A stretch of 5,046 nt of DNA from DATKMS01 sp041497995. Lineage in GTDB: Bacteria > Desulfobacterota > Binatia > HRBIN30. The stretch lies in assembly GCA_041497995.1 (NCBI GenBank), contig JBGQHM010000460.1, positions 1 through 5,046 on the forward strand. Direction: 5' to 3'. A program made the position numbers and the translations under genes. Each line of letters starts with the position of its first letter. Within the stretch, counting starts at the first letter, position 1. Of this stretch, positions 1-5,046 are shown in pieces. The notes below the pieces were generated by a model. That model worked only from the letters and a program-made list of their open reading frames with translations. It did not search any database and had not been told where the DNA came from.

Positions 1-459
1 GACCTTGTCTGGCAGCAGGGCGCAGCGACCGGGCGGGTTGCCGATGACCGCGTCGCCGGCAATCAGCAGGCGTCGTTCCGGCCAGTGCAGGGCGACTTCG
101 CCTGGCGACTTGCCAGGGACGCCGATGACCGTGAGCGGCCCTATTCGCTGCCCGGCGTGCAGGTCGGCGTCAACCGTTGCTCCTTGCGCACGCGCGTGCA
201 CGGCGTCATCGGGATGGATCGCGGTCCGAGCCCCGGTTTGCGCGCGCACGGCGTTGGCTGCCCGCACGTGGTTGCGGTTGGTTAGAACGATCCACGCCGC
301 GCCGAGACGGGCAATGGCATCGAGCGTCGATGTATCCGGCTCGACCGGATCGATGCAGATATTGCCGTCCGGCGCCCGCACGAGATAGCCGTTGAAGTTG
401 TAGCCATGGCGCTCCGAGAACCACGGCCACGTAAAGATGTCCGGGAGAATCTCCTGCAT
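1..459 (-). CDS. Metallo-beta-lactamase-fold protein with degenerate metal site, 3' part outside the window
   Basis: The reading frame is open from an ATG at 459 to the left edge (153 codons, no stop), so the C-terminal part is missing. The fold is recognised from an N-terminal beta-sandwich pattern (GYNFNGYLV at 19-27, then an IDP turn at 36-38), a strand leading into LTNRNHVR (59-66), VIGVPGKSPGE (111-121) and LLIAGDAVIG (131-140), in the order seen in MBL hydrolases. In that family the first motif is normally THxHxDH and the later one PGHTPG. Here the histidines and aspartate of the first motif are replaced (Asn61, Asn63, Val65, Arg66) and the later histidine is Lys117, while Asp136 of the GD motif remains. 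Zinc-dependent hydrolysis is therefore doubtful and the substrate is unknown. The start at 459 is chosen because AGGAGG lies 8 nt upstream; an in-frame ATG at 480 lies upstream of that site and would include it in the gene. It is divergent from the sulfatase gene. Confidence 0.85.
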   Translation of the reverse strand, partial: MQEILPDIFTWPWFSERHGYNFNGYLVRAPDGNICIDPVEPDTSTLDAIARLGAAWIVLTNRNHVRAANAVRAQTGARTAIHPDDAVHARAQGATVDADLHAGQRIGPLTVIGVPGKSPGEVALHWPERRLLIAGDAVIGNPPGRCALLPDKV

Positions 460-467
460 GGTATTTC

Positions 468-473
468 CCTCCT
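468..473 (-). promoter_or_regulatory. Ribosome binding site of the MBL-fold gene
   Basis: A perfect AGGAGG reads on the minus strand 8 nt before the ATG at 459. It decides between this start and the in-frame ATG at 480. Confidence 0.75.
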
Positions 474-555
474 GCTGCATCTTGCCGGCTTTGCGACGAC
501 AAGGCCACGCGCACGATGAAGTGGGGTCACAACGTGAACGTCTGATGAAATTCTG

Positions 556-585
556 TTGACGCCTGTTCCATCGGCGCAGTACCAT
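556..585 (+). promoter_or_regulatory. Possible sigma70-type promoter for the membrane sulfatase gene
   Basis: TTGACG at 556-561 (5 of 6 to the -35 consensus) is followed after 18 bp by TACCAT at 580-585 (4 of 6 to TATAAT). Transcription would begin near 592, leaving a leader of about 50 nt before the ATG at 643. The -10 box is mediocre, and this was found by eye among GC-rich sequence. Confidence 0.35.
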
Positions 586-598
586 TGATCCGTCAATG
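583..598. repeat. Dyad CATTGA-N4-TCAATG, possible operator
   Basis: CATTGATCCGTCAATG is a perfect 6-bp inverted repeat around a 4-nt centre. It overlaps the last bases of the possible -10 box (580-585) and the predicted transcription start of the sulfatase gene, which is where a repressor site could lie. A small RNA hairpin in the leader is an alternative. A 6-bp arm can arise by chance. Confidence 0.35.
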
Positions 599-642
599 AC
601 CGACCCGCTGCGCGAAACCTCAGTACCCAGGATTCAGGTCTG

Positions 643-2616
643 ATGCGGCGGTATCGAGACGCGTATGCGGCGTTGCTGGCTGACCCGATTGCCTTCCTGG
701 TTGGGCAGCTCCTGACGTTCCTGATCATCAGCTTGTACGTCAAGTTCGTGGAGATGCGCTACGCCGCCGAGTATGTGGCGTGGCTTGGCAGCGGCCATCT
801 GTGGGCCAACTGCCGCGACTACGCGGTGTTTTGCTCACAAGAGGTTGGCGTGTTTGCCGTGCTGTTGGTGGCGACGCTGGCGTGGCGGGCCTGGCGGCCG
901 CACGGATGGGTAGTGCGCAGTGTGGCGTGGTTCCTCGGCTTGGTTGTCCTGCCCGTGCTCTCCGGCGTCGAAGTGTTGGGGATCGCCCACTTCGCACTCT
1001 TTCTGACGCCGCTCGGGCCGGAGGAAGTGCGCATGCTCGGCTGGAGCGGCCACATCGTGTCGGCGGCGAACGTGTTGCGTTCACCCGATGTGGCCGCCGG
1101 TCTGGCGCTCGCCGTGGTGGGATACCTCTGCGCACCGCCCGCGCTGTGGCTGCCGCGCATGCGCCGCTGGCGGCCGGCGCTGGTCGCAAGCGTGGTCGTT
1201 GCAGGCGCTCTGGCCACGCTGGTGCCGAAGCCGCCGATCACGGACGCGTTGCTGGTACCGCATCCGCTCCTCTGGATGCTGTTCGGGAGCCGGCCGCAAC
1301 ACATCTGGCAAGGAGACGACGGCGCGATGCGGGCGCCCAGCGAGGTTGGGCGGGCGCCTCAGCAGGTTCCTCTCAAGGTCGTGCACGCAGCCTTTGCGCC
1401 AAGTAACCCGTTGCAGTCGCCGCCGACGAGCGGCGCGCGGGCGCGCGATGCCAGCAAGGGGTTGTCCGTGAAGGGGCGGCCAACCAACGTGCTCGTTCTC
1501 GTGCTCGAATCGACCCGTGCTGCAAGCGTCGCGCTCTACAACGCGGCGGCCCCTGCTGGGCGTGGGCTGCTGCGGTATCGCGACGAAGCCGTAGTCTTCG
1601 ATCACGTCTACGCTCCGGTGCCGACGTCTGCGCATGCACTGTTCTCGATTCTCTACGGCGTCTATCCCTACCTTGGCCCGTTCTGGACGGGTGCCGACAA
1701 GGCCGTCGTCGCCGACTCGATGGCGCTCTTCTTCGCGCGTGCCGGCTACACCACGCAGCTCTACGTCACCAGCGATCTCAACTACGACAACGTCCGCAGC
1801 TTCGCCGCGCGCGGTTTTCAGACTGTGCTCGACCCGAACGATTGGCCGGGACAGGATGCGTATGCGATGCTGCCGTGGGGGCGCGACGACCGTCTGCTGA
1901 TCGAGCAAATCAAGCAGTTCATCACCACGGCGGGGCGCCGGCCATTCTTCCTGGTGGCCATGACCAGCAACCCGCACCACCCGTACGCTGTCGACCATCT
2001 GCCACCGGTACCGGAGGTGCTCGACGATAATGGGCGCAGCGCGTACGAGCGGCTCGTCGAATACAACTTGCGTCTCGTCACCGAGCTGTACGAGTGGATG
2101 AAGCACCACGGCGTCGCGGAGCGAACCCTGTTACTGGTCCTCGGCGACCACGGTGAAGCCTTCGGTGAGCATGCCGGCAATTTTGGTCATGCGGCGTTCA
2201 TCTACGATGAGAACGTGCACATCCCCTGTTTCATCCTGCATCCACGGCGCCTCGGCCTGCCGCGGCGGATCGAGCAGCTCGGCTCGCAAGTTGACCTGCG
2301 CGCCACCATCCAGGACATCATGGGCCTCCGCGATACCGAACCCAGCGATGGCATGTCGTTGCTGCGCACCGATCCGAACCGGCAGGTGATCAACTTCACC
2401 GAGAACGGCGTGTCGCACTTCGGTGTCCGTGACACGCGCTTCAGTTATATCTACACGCCACACAACGGCGGCGAGCAGGTCTTCGACCGCCGCAGCGACC
2501 CGCAGGAGACGCACAACATGGCTACCGTCGATCCCGCCACCACCGCACGCTATCGCGCGCGGCTGCAGAGCTGGGAAGCGGAGCATCAGCTCTCGCTAGC
2601 GCGCGTCCTGCAGTAG
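643..2616 (+). CDS. Polytopic membrane protein with extracytoplasmic sulfatase/phosphotransferase domain (LtaS-like layout)
   Basis: This 657-residue protein has about five hydrophobic segments (near 15-35, 66-83, 90-120, 149-170 and 177-195), a polar linker (about 215-278) and an alkaline-phosphatase-superfamily sulfatase domain. Five helices would place that domain outside the cytoplasmic membrane, as in lipoteichoic acid synthase. Visible motifs are the first metal-binding strand with LESTR (Glu289), YAPVPTSAHALFSILYG (323-339), NPHHPY (443-448), GDHGE (501-505, Asp502 and His503 metal ligands), GHAAFIYDENVHIP (515-528) and a typical sulfatase C-terminal stretch with DPQETHNMA near 624-632. 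The formylglycine signature CxPSR is absent; counting back from Gly339, Ser329 takes the nucleophile position with Thr328 beside it. A metal-dependent sulfatase, phosphatase or phospholipid-headgroup transferase acting on envelope lipids or glycans is inferred; the substrate is unknown. The start is the first ATG of the frame, with a weak AGGA 10 nt upstream. It converges on the EVE gene. Confidence 0.88.
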   Translation: MRRYRDAYAALLADPIAFLVGQLLTFLIISLYVKFVEMRYAAEYVAWLGSGHLWANCRDYAVFCSQEVGVFAVLLVATLAWRAWRPHGWVVRSVAWFLGLVVLPVLSGVEVLGIAHFALFLTPLGPEEVRMLGWSGHIVSAANVLRSPDVAAGLALAVVGYLCAPPALWLPRMRRWRPALVASVVVAGALATLVPKPPITDALLVPHPLLWMLFGSRPQHIWQGDDGAMRAPSEVGRAPQQVPLKVVHAAFAPSNPLQSPPTSGARARDASKGLSVKGRPTNVLVLVLESTRAASVALYNAAAPAGRGLLRYRDEAVVFDHVYAPVPTSAHALFSILYGVYPYLGPFWTGADKAVVADSMALFFARAGYTTQLYVTSDLNYDNVRSFAARGFQTVLDPNDWPGQDAYAMLPWGRDDRLLIEQIKQFITTAGRRPFFLVAMTSNPHHPYAVDHLPPVPEVLDDNGRSAYERLVEYNLRLVTELYEWMKHHGVAERTLLLVLGDHGEAFGEHAGNFGHAAFIYDENVHIPCFILHPRRLGLPRRIEQLGSQVDLRATIQDIMGLRDTEPSDGMSLLRTDPNRQVINFTENGVSHFGVRDTRFSYIYTPHNGGEQVFDRRSDPQETHNMATVDPATTARYRARLQSWEAEHQLSLARVLQ

Positions 2617-2636
2617 ATGGGATAGGCGGCCGGCGA

Positions 2637-3047
2637 TCAGCTCCTCGCCATGCGTTCGATCTCGGTCCAGTGCTGGGCCGATACCGGCATGACGGACAGC
2701 CGCGGTAAGCGGACCAGCTCCCAGCCGGTGAATTTCGGACTGCCCTTGATCTCTGCAAGCGTCACGGGACGCGGCAGGGCGGCGGCGGGCGCGAGGTCGA
2801 TCACCCAGAGCTTCGGATCGTTCTTCTTGGGGTCCGGGTAGGCGGTGCTGAGGGCGGTGGCACTGCCGACGACCGCCTTCTCATCCCCGGTGTGGTAGAT
2901 CAGCAGGCGATCGCCCTTCTGCATCTGACTCAAGTTCTTCAGCGCCTGTGGGTTCTTTACGCCGTCCCACACGGTGCGCTTGTCGCGCTGCAGGTCGGCG
3001 AACGAGTAGGTCGATGGTTCAGTCTTCAGCAACCAGCTCTGTGACAT
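2637..3047 (-). CDS. EVE domain-containing protein (thymocyte nuclear protein 1-like)
   Basis: This 136-residue protein is a stand-alone EVE domain, the PUA-like fold of human THYN1 and many bacterial proteins. Recognisable blocks are WLLKTEP (5-11), TVWDGVKNPQA (25-35), KGDRLLIYHTG (44-54), YPDP (70-73) and RLSVMPVS (116-123), in family order and near the family's usual length. EVE domains are known or proposed to bind modified bases in DNA or RNA in an aromatic pocket; which base is read here cannot be told. No nuclease, helicase or methyltransferase domain is attached, and none is encoded nearby in this window. The start at 3047 is preferred because GGAGG lies 5 nt upstream; extending to the ATG at 3119 would add 24 arginine-rich residues and overlap the MetF-like gene. 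It is probably the last gene of the minus-strand operon, 62 bp after the MetF-like stop, and it ends 20 bp from the converging sulfatase stop. Confidence 0.9.
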   Translation of the reverse strand: MSQSWLLKTEPSTYSFADLQRDKRTVWDGVKNPQALKNLSQMQKGDRLLIYHTGDEKAVVGSATALSTAYPDPKKNDPKLWVIDLAPAAALPRPVTLAEIKGSPKFTGWELVRLPRLSVMPVSAQHWTEIERMARS

Positions 3048-3052
3048 GGGTT

Positions 3053-3057
3053 CCTCC
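3053..3057 (-). promoter_or_regulatory. Ribosome binding site of the EVE gene
   Basis: GGAGG on the minus strand sits 5 nt before the ATG at 3047 and sets that start instead of the longer in-frame option at 3119. Confidence 0.7.
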
Positions 3058-3076
3058 GTTGATCGTGCTCGGGCTG

Positions 3077-3119
3077 GTGCTCGTGGTTCGGAGTCATTCC
3101 GCGCACGATTCACGAGCAC
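3077..3119. repeat. Inverted repeat across the end of the MetF-like gene
   Basis: GTGCTCGTG at 3077-3085 is the exact reverse complement of CACGAGCAC at 3111-3119, with 25 nt between. A smaller stem, CGGA (3089-3092) with TCCG (3098-3101), nests inside. A second left arm, CGTGCTCG at 3064-3071, can pair with 3113-3120 instead. The right arm covers the last codons and part of the stop of the MetF-like gene. No T-run follows on the minus strand, so it is not a standard intrinsic terminator. It could be an mRNA-processing or attenuation structure before the EVE gene. Confidence 0.5.
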
Positions 3120-4030
3120 GCCGCACGAAATGTCTTCATCGCCTTGACGGCCACCTCCGCATCGCCGGGTACGACGATATTAAAATTGGCGCCCGGTGCG
3201 CCGCCGGCGATAAGACGCTGCAGCTTGTCGACCAAATCGTCGAGGCCAAAGCGCTGCGCGCCGTCACGGCTGGCGCCGCGCAGATATTCGACTGCGGCCG
3301 CCGGCACCGGGATGTGCAATTGCTCGGTCAGGAACGCACAACGCCGGAAGCTGTTCAGCGGCAATACCGACGGGATGATGGGCTGGCGGATGCCGGCAGC
3401 GCAGGCGCGGTCGCGGTAGCGGAAGAACGCGTCGGCATCGGTGACGATGTTGGCGATCAGGCCGTCGGCGCCCGCGTCGATCTTGCGCTTCAAGAAGCCG
3501 AAGTGTTTGTCGAGCGCCCGCTCCGGAAACTCTGGATGCGCGGCGACGAAGATGTCGAGAGTGGGCAGCGGCTCGCATCGAGAACCATCGATCAGCGTGC
3601 CACGCCGATACCCGGCGGCCATGTCGACGAGCTCCGACGTCGTGAAGCGATACGAGTCGAGGAGCTTGGAGTTGCCAGGCGATGGATCGCCACGGATGAT
3701 GAGCACATCGCGCACGCCCTTCAGCGACATCTCGTGCAGATGGTAGTAGACGCTGCGCGCCGATCCCTCATCGCGGGCCGTGAGGTGGATGATGAGCGGG
3801 ACATGTCCCATGGCGCGCTGGATGTCCTCGACGATCGCCCAGGGGCTGAACTTGTAGCTGCCGCCGGTAGAGTTGGTGACCGCAATGGCATCCAATCCGA
3901 CGGCCCGCAGTTGCCGGGCAATGCCGACGATCCGATCAATCTCGAGGTAGAGTCGGGGCGGGCTGATCTCGGCGGTGAATATGGGTTCGTTGCGCTGCGC
4001 CTTGGCGGCGGTGATGGAGAGAAGGGACAT
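3110..4030 (-). CDS. Methylenetetrahydrofolate reductase (MetF) family protein, divergent
   Basis: This 306-residue protein is a single TIM-barrel domain of the MetF family, whose classical members are FAD enzymes reducing 5,10-methylene-THF to 5-methyl-THF for methionine synthesis. Motifs in order are AEISPP (20-25, Glu21 at the catalytic Glu of E. coli FEFFPP), VTNSTG (51-56), HLTARD (82-87, Asp87 at the conserved FAD/folate Asp), IIRGDP (111-116), AAHPE (163-167), KRKIDAGAD (181-189) and IIPSVLPLNSF (218-228). Length is close to E. coli MetF. The usual ITQxxFD folate motif reads IANIVTD (192-198), so Asn194 replaces the folate-contacting Gln. A true MTHFR with altered kinetics, or a relative acting on another C1-folate or pterin, are both possible. 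The gene starts 20 bp after the glutaredoxin-like stop and lacks a clear Shine-Dalgarno site, suggesting cotranscription and perhaps translational coupling. No metH or metE is visible in the window. Confidence 0.85.
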   Translation of the reverse strand: MSLLSITAAKAQRNEPIFTAEISPPRLYLEIDRIVGIARQLRAVGLDAIAVTNSTGGSYKFSPWAIVEDIQRAMGHVPLIIHLTARDEGSARSVYYHLHEMSLKGVRDVLIIRGDPSPGNSKLLDSYRFTTSELVDMAAGYRRGTLIDGSRCEPLPTLDIFVAAHPEFPERALDKHFGFLKRKIDAGADGLIANIVTDADAFFRYRDRACAAGIRQPIIPSVLPLNSFRRCAFLTEQLHIPVPAAAVEYLRGASRDGAQRFGLDDLVDKLQRLIAGGAPGANFNIVVPGDAEVAVKAMKTFRAACS

Positions 4031-4050
4031 TGGGTCAGTGAGCCAGTGAC

Positions 4051-4797
4051 TCAGTTGCTTCGCTTGCGCCGCGCCGCCGTGTGTCCACCAGGGCCGTACT
4101 GTTTTTCGAGGTACGCCACGATAGCGTCCGACTCATACATCGCGGTCTCGGTGTTGGGGTCGATGAGGTACGGGACCTGTACTTTGCCGCCGCGGTCTTT
4201 CAACTCTGTGCGTTTGGGGCTGCCCTTCGGCACGTTGCGGACGATGTACTGTAGATCGAGCTCACTGAGCACCTCGCGTACTTTGCGGCAGTATGGGGAC
4301 CCTTCCATGTTGTAGAGCGTCGGCGGCTTCAGATCGGTGCGAGTCGCCTGCACGCGGCAGCGCGTGCCACGTCCGAGGCGTAGCGCACTTGCCGCGGCCG
4401 AGTTGATGTCGTCGAGCACACTTGGGATCGGTAGCGACCAGCCAGCCCGTTGCCCTTTGCCATAGCGCTCATTGAGATAGTCGATGATGTCGTCGGATTC
4501 GTACAATCGGGTGTGTGTGTTGGGATCGACGAGGTATGGCACCTGCAGCTTGCCGCCGAGCTTCTTGAGCTCCGGGCGCCGCGGACTCTCTTGCGCAACC
4601 GGGTGGACGAGGTAGTTGAGGTCGAGCTCACACAGCACCTCGCGCACCTTGCGGCAGTACGGGCAGCCTTCGAAGTCGTACAACTCCAGAAGATGTTTGG
4701 GCTCGGGTCGCCGATCGGCAGTGATGGTCGGGTTGACGCCGCGACCCAGTCGGACGACGGTAGCAGCAAACGAAGACAGGTCGTTGACGAAACTCAT
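4051..4797 (-). CDS. Tandem glutaredoxin / GST N-terminal domain protein
   Basis: This 248-residue protein consists of two thioredoxin-fold domains of the glutaredoxin/GST-N type. Domain 1 (about 36-117) has CPYC at 45-48, QVPYLVD (85-91) with the expected cis-proline Pro87, and YESDDIIDYL (99-108). Domain 2 (about 158-239) has SPYC at 167-170, QVPYLID (207-213) with Pro209, and YESDAIVAYL (221-230). An ungapped comparison by eye gives 50 identities in 80 positions, and each domain is preceded by an alanine-rich LRLGRG-like segment (around 8-20 and 132-144), so the whole unit was duplicated. A glutathione-dependent thiol-disulfide or deglutathionylation role is inferred: the first site could be dithiol, while the second has Ser167 in place of the first cysteine. 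The start at 4797 has AGGAGG 5 nt upstream; the ATG at 4848 would lie inside the predicted promoter. It is probably the first gene of the minus-strand operon. The C-terminal tail is basic (AARRKRSN). Confidence 0.88.
   Translation of the reverse strand: MSFVNDLSSFAATVVRLGRGVNPTITADRRPEPKHLLELYDFEGCPYCRKVREVLCELDLNYLVHPVAQESPRRPELKKLGGKLQVPYLVDPNTHTRLYESDDIIDYLNERYGKGQRAGWSLPIPSVLDDINSAAASALRLGRGTRCRVQATRTDLKPPTLYNMEGSPYCRKVREVLSELDLQYIVRNVPKGSPKRTELKDRGGKVQVPYLIDPNTETAMYESDAIVAYLEKQYGPGGHTAARRKRSN
4093..4776 (-). repeat. Internal duplication within the tandem glutaredoxin gene
   Basis: Codons of residues 8-116 (4776-4450) and 132-235 (4404-4093) encode two copies of the same unit. The shared parts include an identical PYCRKVREVL block and near-identical QVPYL(V/I)DPNT and YESD blocks, offset by 122 residues. 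The nucleotide copies are similar but clearly diverged at third positions, so this is not a very recent duplication. Confidence 0.85.
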
Positions 4798-4802
4798 CGT
4801 GG

Positions 4803-4808
4803 CCTCCT
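4803..4808 (-). promoter_or_regulatory. Ribosome binding site of the tandem glutaredoxin gene
   Basis: AGGAGG on the minus strand lies 5 nt before the ATG at 4797 and fixes this start instead of the in-frame ATG at 4848. Confidence 0.75.
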
Positions 4809-4819
4809 GTGTATGCCGG

Positions 4820-4848
4820 ACTATAGGAGCCGTGAGTCCAAGGGGCAA
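4820..4848 (-). promoter_or_regulatory. Sigma70-type promoter of the glutaredoxin-MetF-EVE operon
   Basis: On the minus strand TTGCCC (4848-4843, 4 of 6) is followed after exactly 17 bp by TATAGT (4825-4820, 5 of 6). The start of transcription would be near 4813, giving a very short leader that just includes the AGGAGG site at 4808-4803. The spacing, the good -10 box and the position make this the best promoter candidate in the window. No promoter-like pair was noted before the two downstream genes. Confidence 0.55.
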
Positions 4849-4862
4849 CCGCAGCGGGTCCC

Positions 4863-4895
4863 GGATTGTGGATTGTGGATTGTGGATTGTGGATT
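4863..4895. repeat. GGATTGT heptamer tandem repeat (about 4.7 copies)
   Basis: Four perfect GGATTGT units (4863-4869, 4870-4876, 4877-4883, 4884-4890) are followed by a partial GGATT (4891-4895). The array is A/T-richer than its surroundings and lies 14 bp upstream of the predicted -35 box of the minus-strand operon, in the region between divergent genes. Heptamer arrays are known intergenic elements in some bacteria, for example the cyanobacterial STRR class, and can change copy number by slippage. Whether this one affects either gene is unknown. Confidence 0.95.
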
Positions 4896-4899
4896 TGAA

Positions 4900-4924
4900 G
4901 ATCGGGGATTTGCATTCCCTGATC
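4900..4924. repeat. Hairpin-forming inverted repeat upstream of the VOC gene
   Basis: GATCGGGGA (4900-4908) pairs with TCCCTGATC (4916-4924) through nine base pairs, one of them a G-U wobble, around a 7-nt loop. It lies 23 bp before the ATG of the VOC gene. It could be an operator for the divergent promoters or a leader hairpin; no T-run follows on the plus strand, so it does not look like a terminator. Confidence 0.5.
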
Positions 4925-4947
4925 GGAAGTCATAGACCCGCAATCCC

Positions 4948-5046
4948 ATGGCTTTCGTGCGGCTCACTCATATCGGGATCTGCGTGTCTGACTGGGAACG
5001 GTCGTTGCGGTTTTACCGCGACGTGCTGGGCTTTCAGTACCGCTCC
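4948..5046 (+). CDS. VOC / glyoxalase-superfamily protein, N-terminal fragment
   Basis: The frame is open from an ATG at 4948 to the right edge (33 codons). The residues HIGICVSDWERSLRFYRDVLGFQ (8-30) follow the classic opening of a vicinal-oxygen-chelate domain: His8 at the metal-ligand position at the end of strand 1, then a helix with the SLxFYxDVLGF pattern. Members include glyoxalase I, extradiol dioxygenases, methylmalonyl-CoA epimerase and fosfomycin/bleomycin resistance proteins; the fragment is too short to choose among them. There is no clear Shine-Dalgarno site: GGAAG at 4925-4929 is 18 nt away. A GTG at 4957 is in frame but would shorten strand 1. It is divergent from the tandem glutaredoxin gene, and both would share the 150-bp intergenic region with the heptamer repeat and hairpin. 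Confidence 0.85.
   Translation, partial: MAFVRLTHIGICVSDWERSLRFYRDVLGFQYRS

Noticed and set aside
5..388. Plus-strand open frame of 127 codons near the left edge
   Set aside because: It is antisense to the MBL-fold gene, whose protein has clear family motifs; the plus-strand translation is a low-complexity Arg/Ser/Ala shadow.
1081..2109. Minus-strand open frame of 342 codons inside the sulfatase gene
   Set aside because: It lies opposite conserved sulfatase motifs, has no ribosome binding site that I can see, and its translation shows no recognisable domain.
2617..2636. Bidirectional terminator between the converging sulfatase and EVE genes
   Set aside because: The 20-bp gap has only a short GGCCGGC-type palindrome, with no convincing stem and no T-run on either strand. 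Termination must use other means or lie within the opposing gene.
2948..4315. Long plus-strand open frame of 455 codons opposite the MetF-like and EVE genes
   Set aside because: It is antisense to two clearly recognisable genes, lacks any family motif and is explained by high G+C keeping the opposite frame open.
4798..4848. Upstream ATG at 4848 as the start of the tandem glutaredoxin gene
   Set aside because: It would place the predicted -35 and -10 boxes and the AGGAGG site inside the coding region; the 17 extra residues match nothing in the second domain copy.
4863..4895. CRISPR-like array
   Set aside because: The units are 7 bp and directly adjacent, without spacers, so this is a simple tandem repeat.
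4910..4936. Plus-strand promoter TTGCAT / CATAGA for the VOC gene
   Set aside because: The spacer is only 15 bp and the -10 match is poor, so I do not call it.

Overview
The window is a GC-rich bacterial stretch (about 60% G+C by eye), with seven protein-coding genes packed closely, Shine-Dalgarno starts and no RNA genes, insertion sequences or CRISPR arrays that I can see. The strong G/C bias at third codon positions and the gene mix (metallo-beta-lactamase-fold protein, membrane sulfatase, single-domain MetF relative, EVE protein, tandem glutaredoxin, glyoxalase-type protein) would fit an environmental proteobacterium or a deltaproteobacterium-like lineage. No gene here is a firm taxonomic marker.

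Layout: (1) Positions 1-459, minus strand, hold the N-terminal 153 codons of a metallo-beta-lactamase-fold protein that leaves the window at its left edge. Most of its expected metal ligands are replaced. (2) Positions 460-642 separate it from a divergent gene and contain a possible promoter with an overlapping dyad. (3) Positions 643-2616, plus strand, encode a 657-residue membrane protein with about five N-terminal transmembrane helices and an extracytoplasmic sulfatase/phosphotransferase domain, an LtaS-like layout. (4) From the opposite side, a probable three-gene minus-strand operon runs 4797 to 2637: a tandem glutaredoxin/GST-N protein (4797-4051), a MetF-like methylenetetrahydrofolate reductase relative (4030-3110) and an EVE-domain protein (3047-2637). 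It converges on the sulfatase gene with only 20 bp between stop codons. (5) Positions 4798-4947 are a divergent intergenic region holding a good sigma70-type promoter for the operon, a GGATTGT heptamer tandem repeat just upstream of its -35 box, and a hairpin. (6) Positions 4948-5046, plus strand, are the first 33 codons of a VOC/glyoxalase-superfamily protein.

Working together: the sulfatase probably acts on an envelope polymer or lipid outside the cytoplasm. The minus-strand operon joins a thiol-redox protein, a C1-folate (or folate-like) flavoenzyme and a modified-nucleobase-binding domain. That combination has no obvious textbook explanation and is the most interesting context here, although every single member belongs to a known family. 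I see no clear evidence of a wholly new system.
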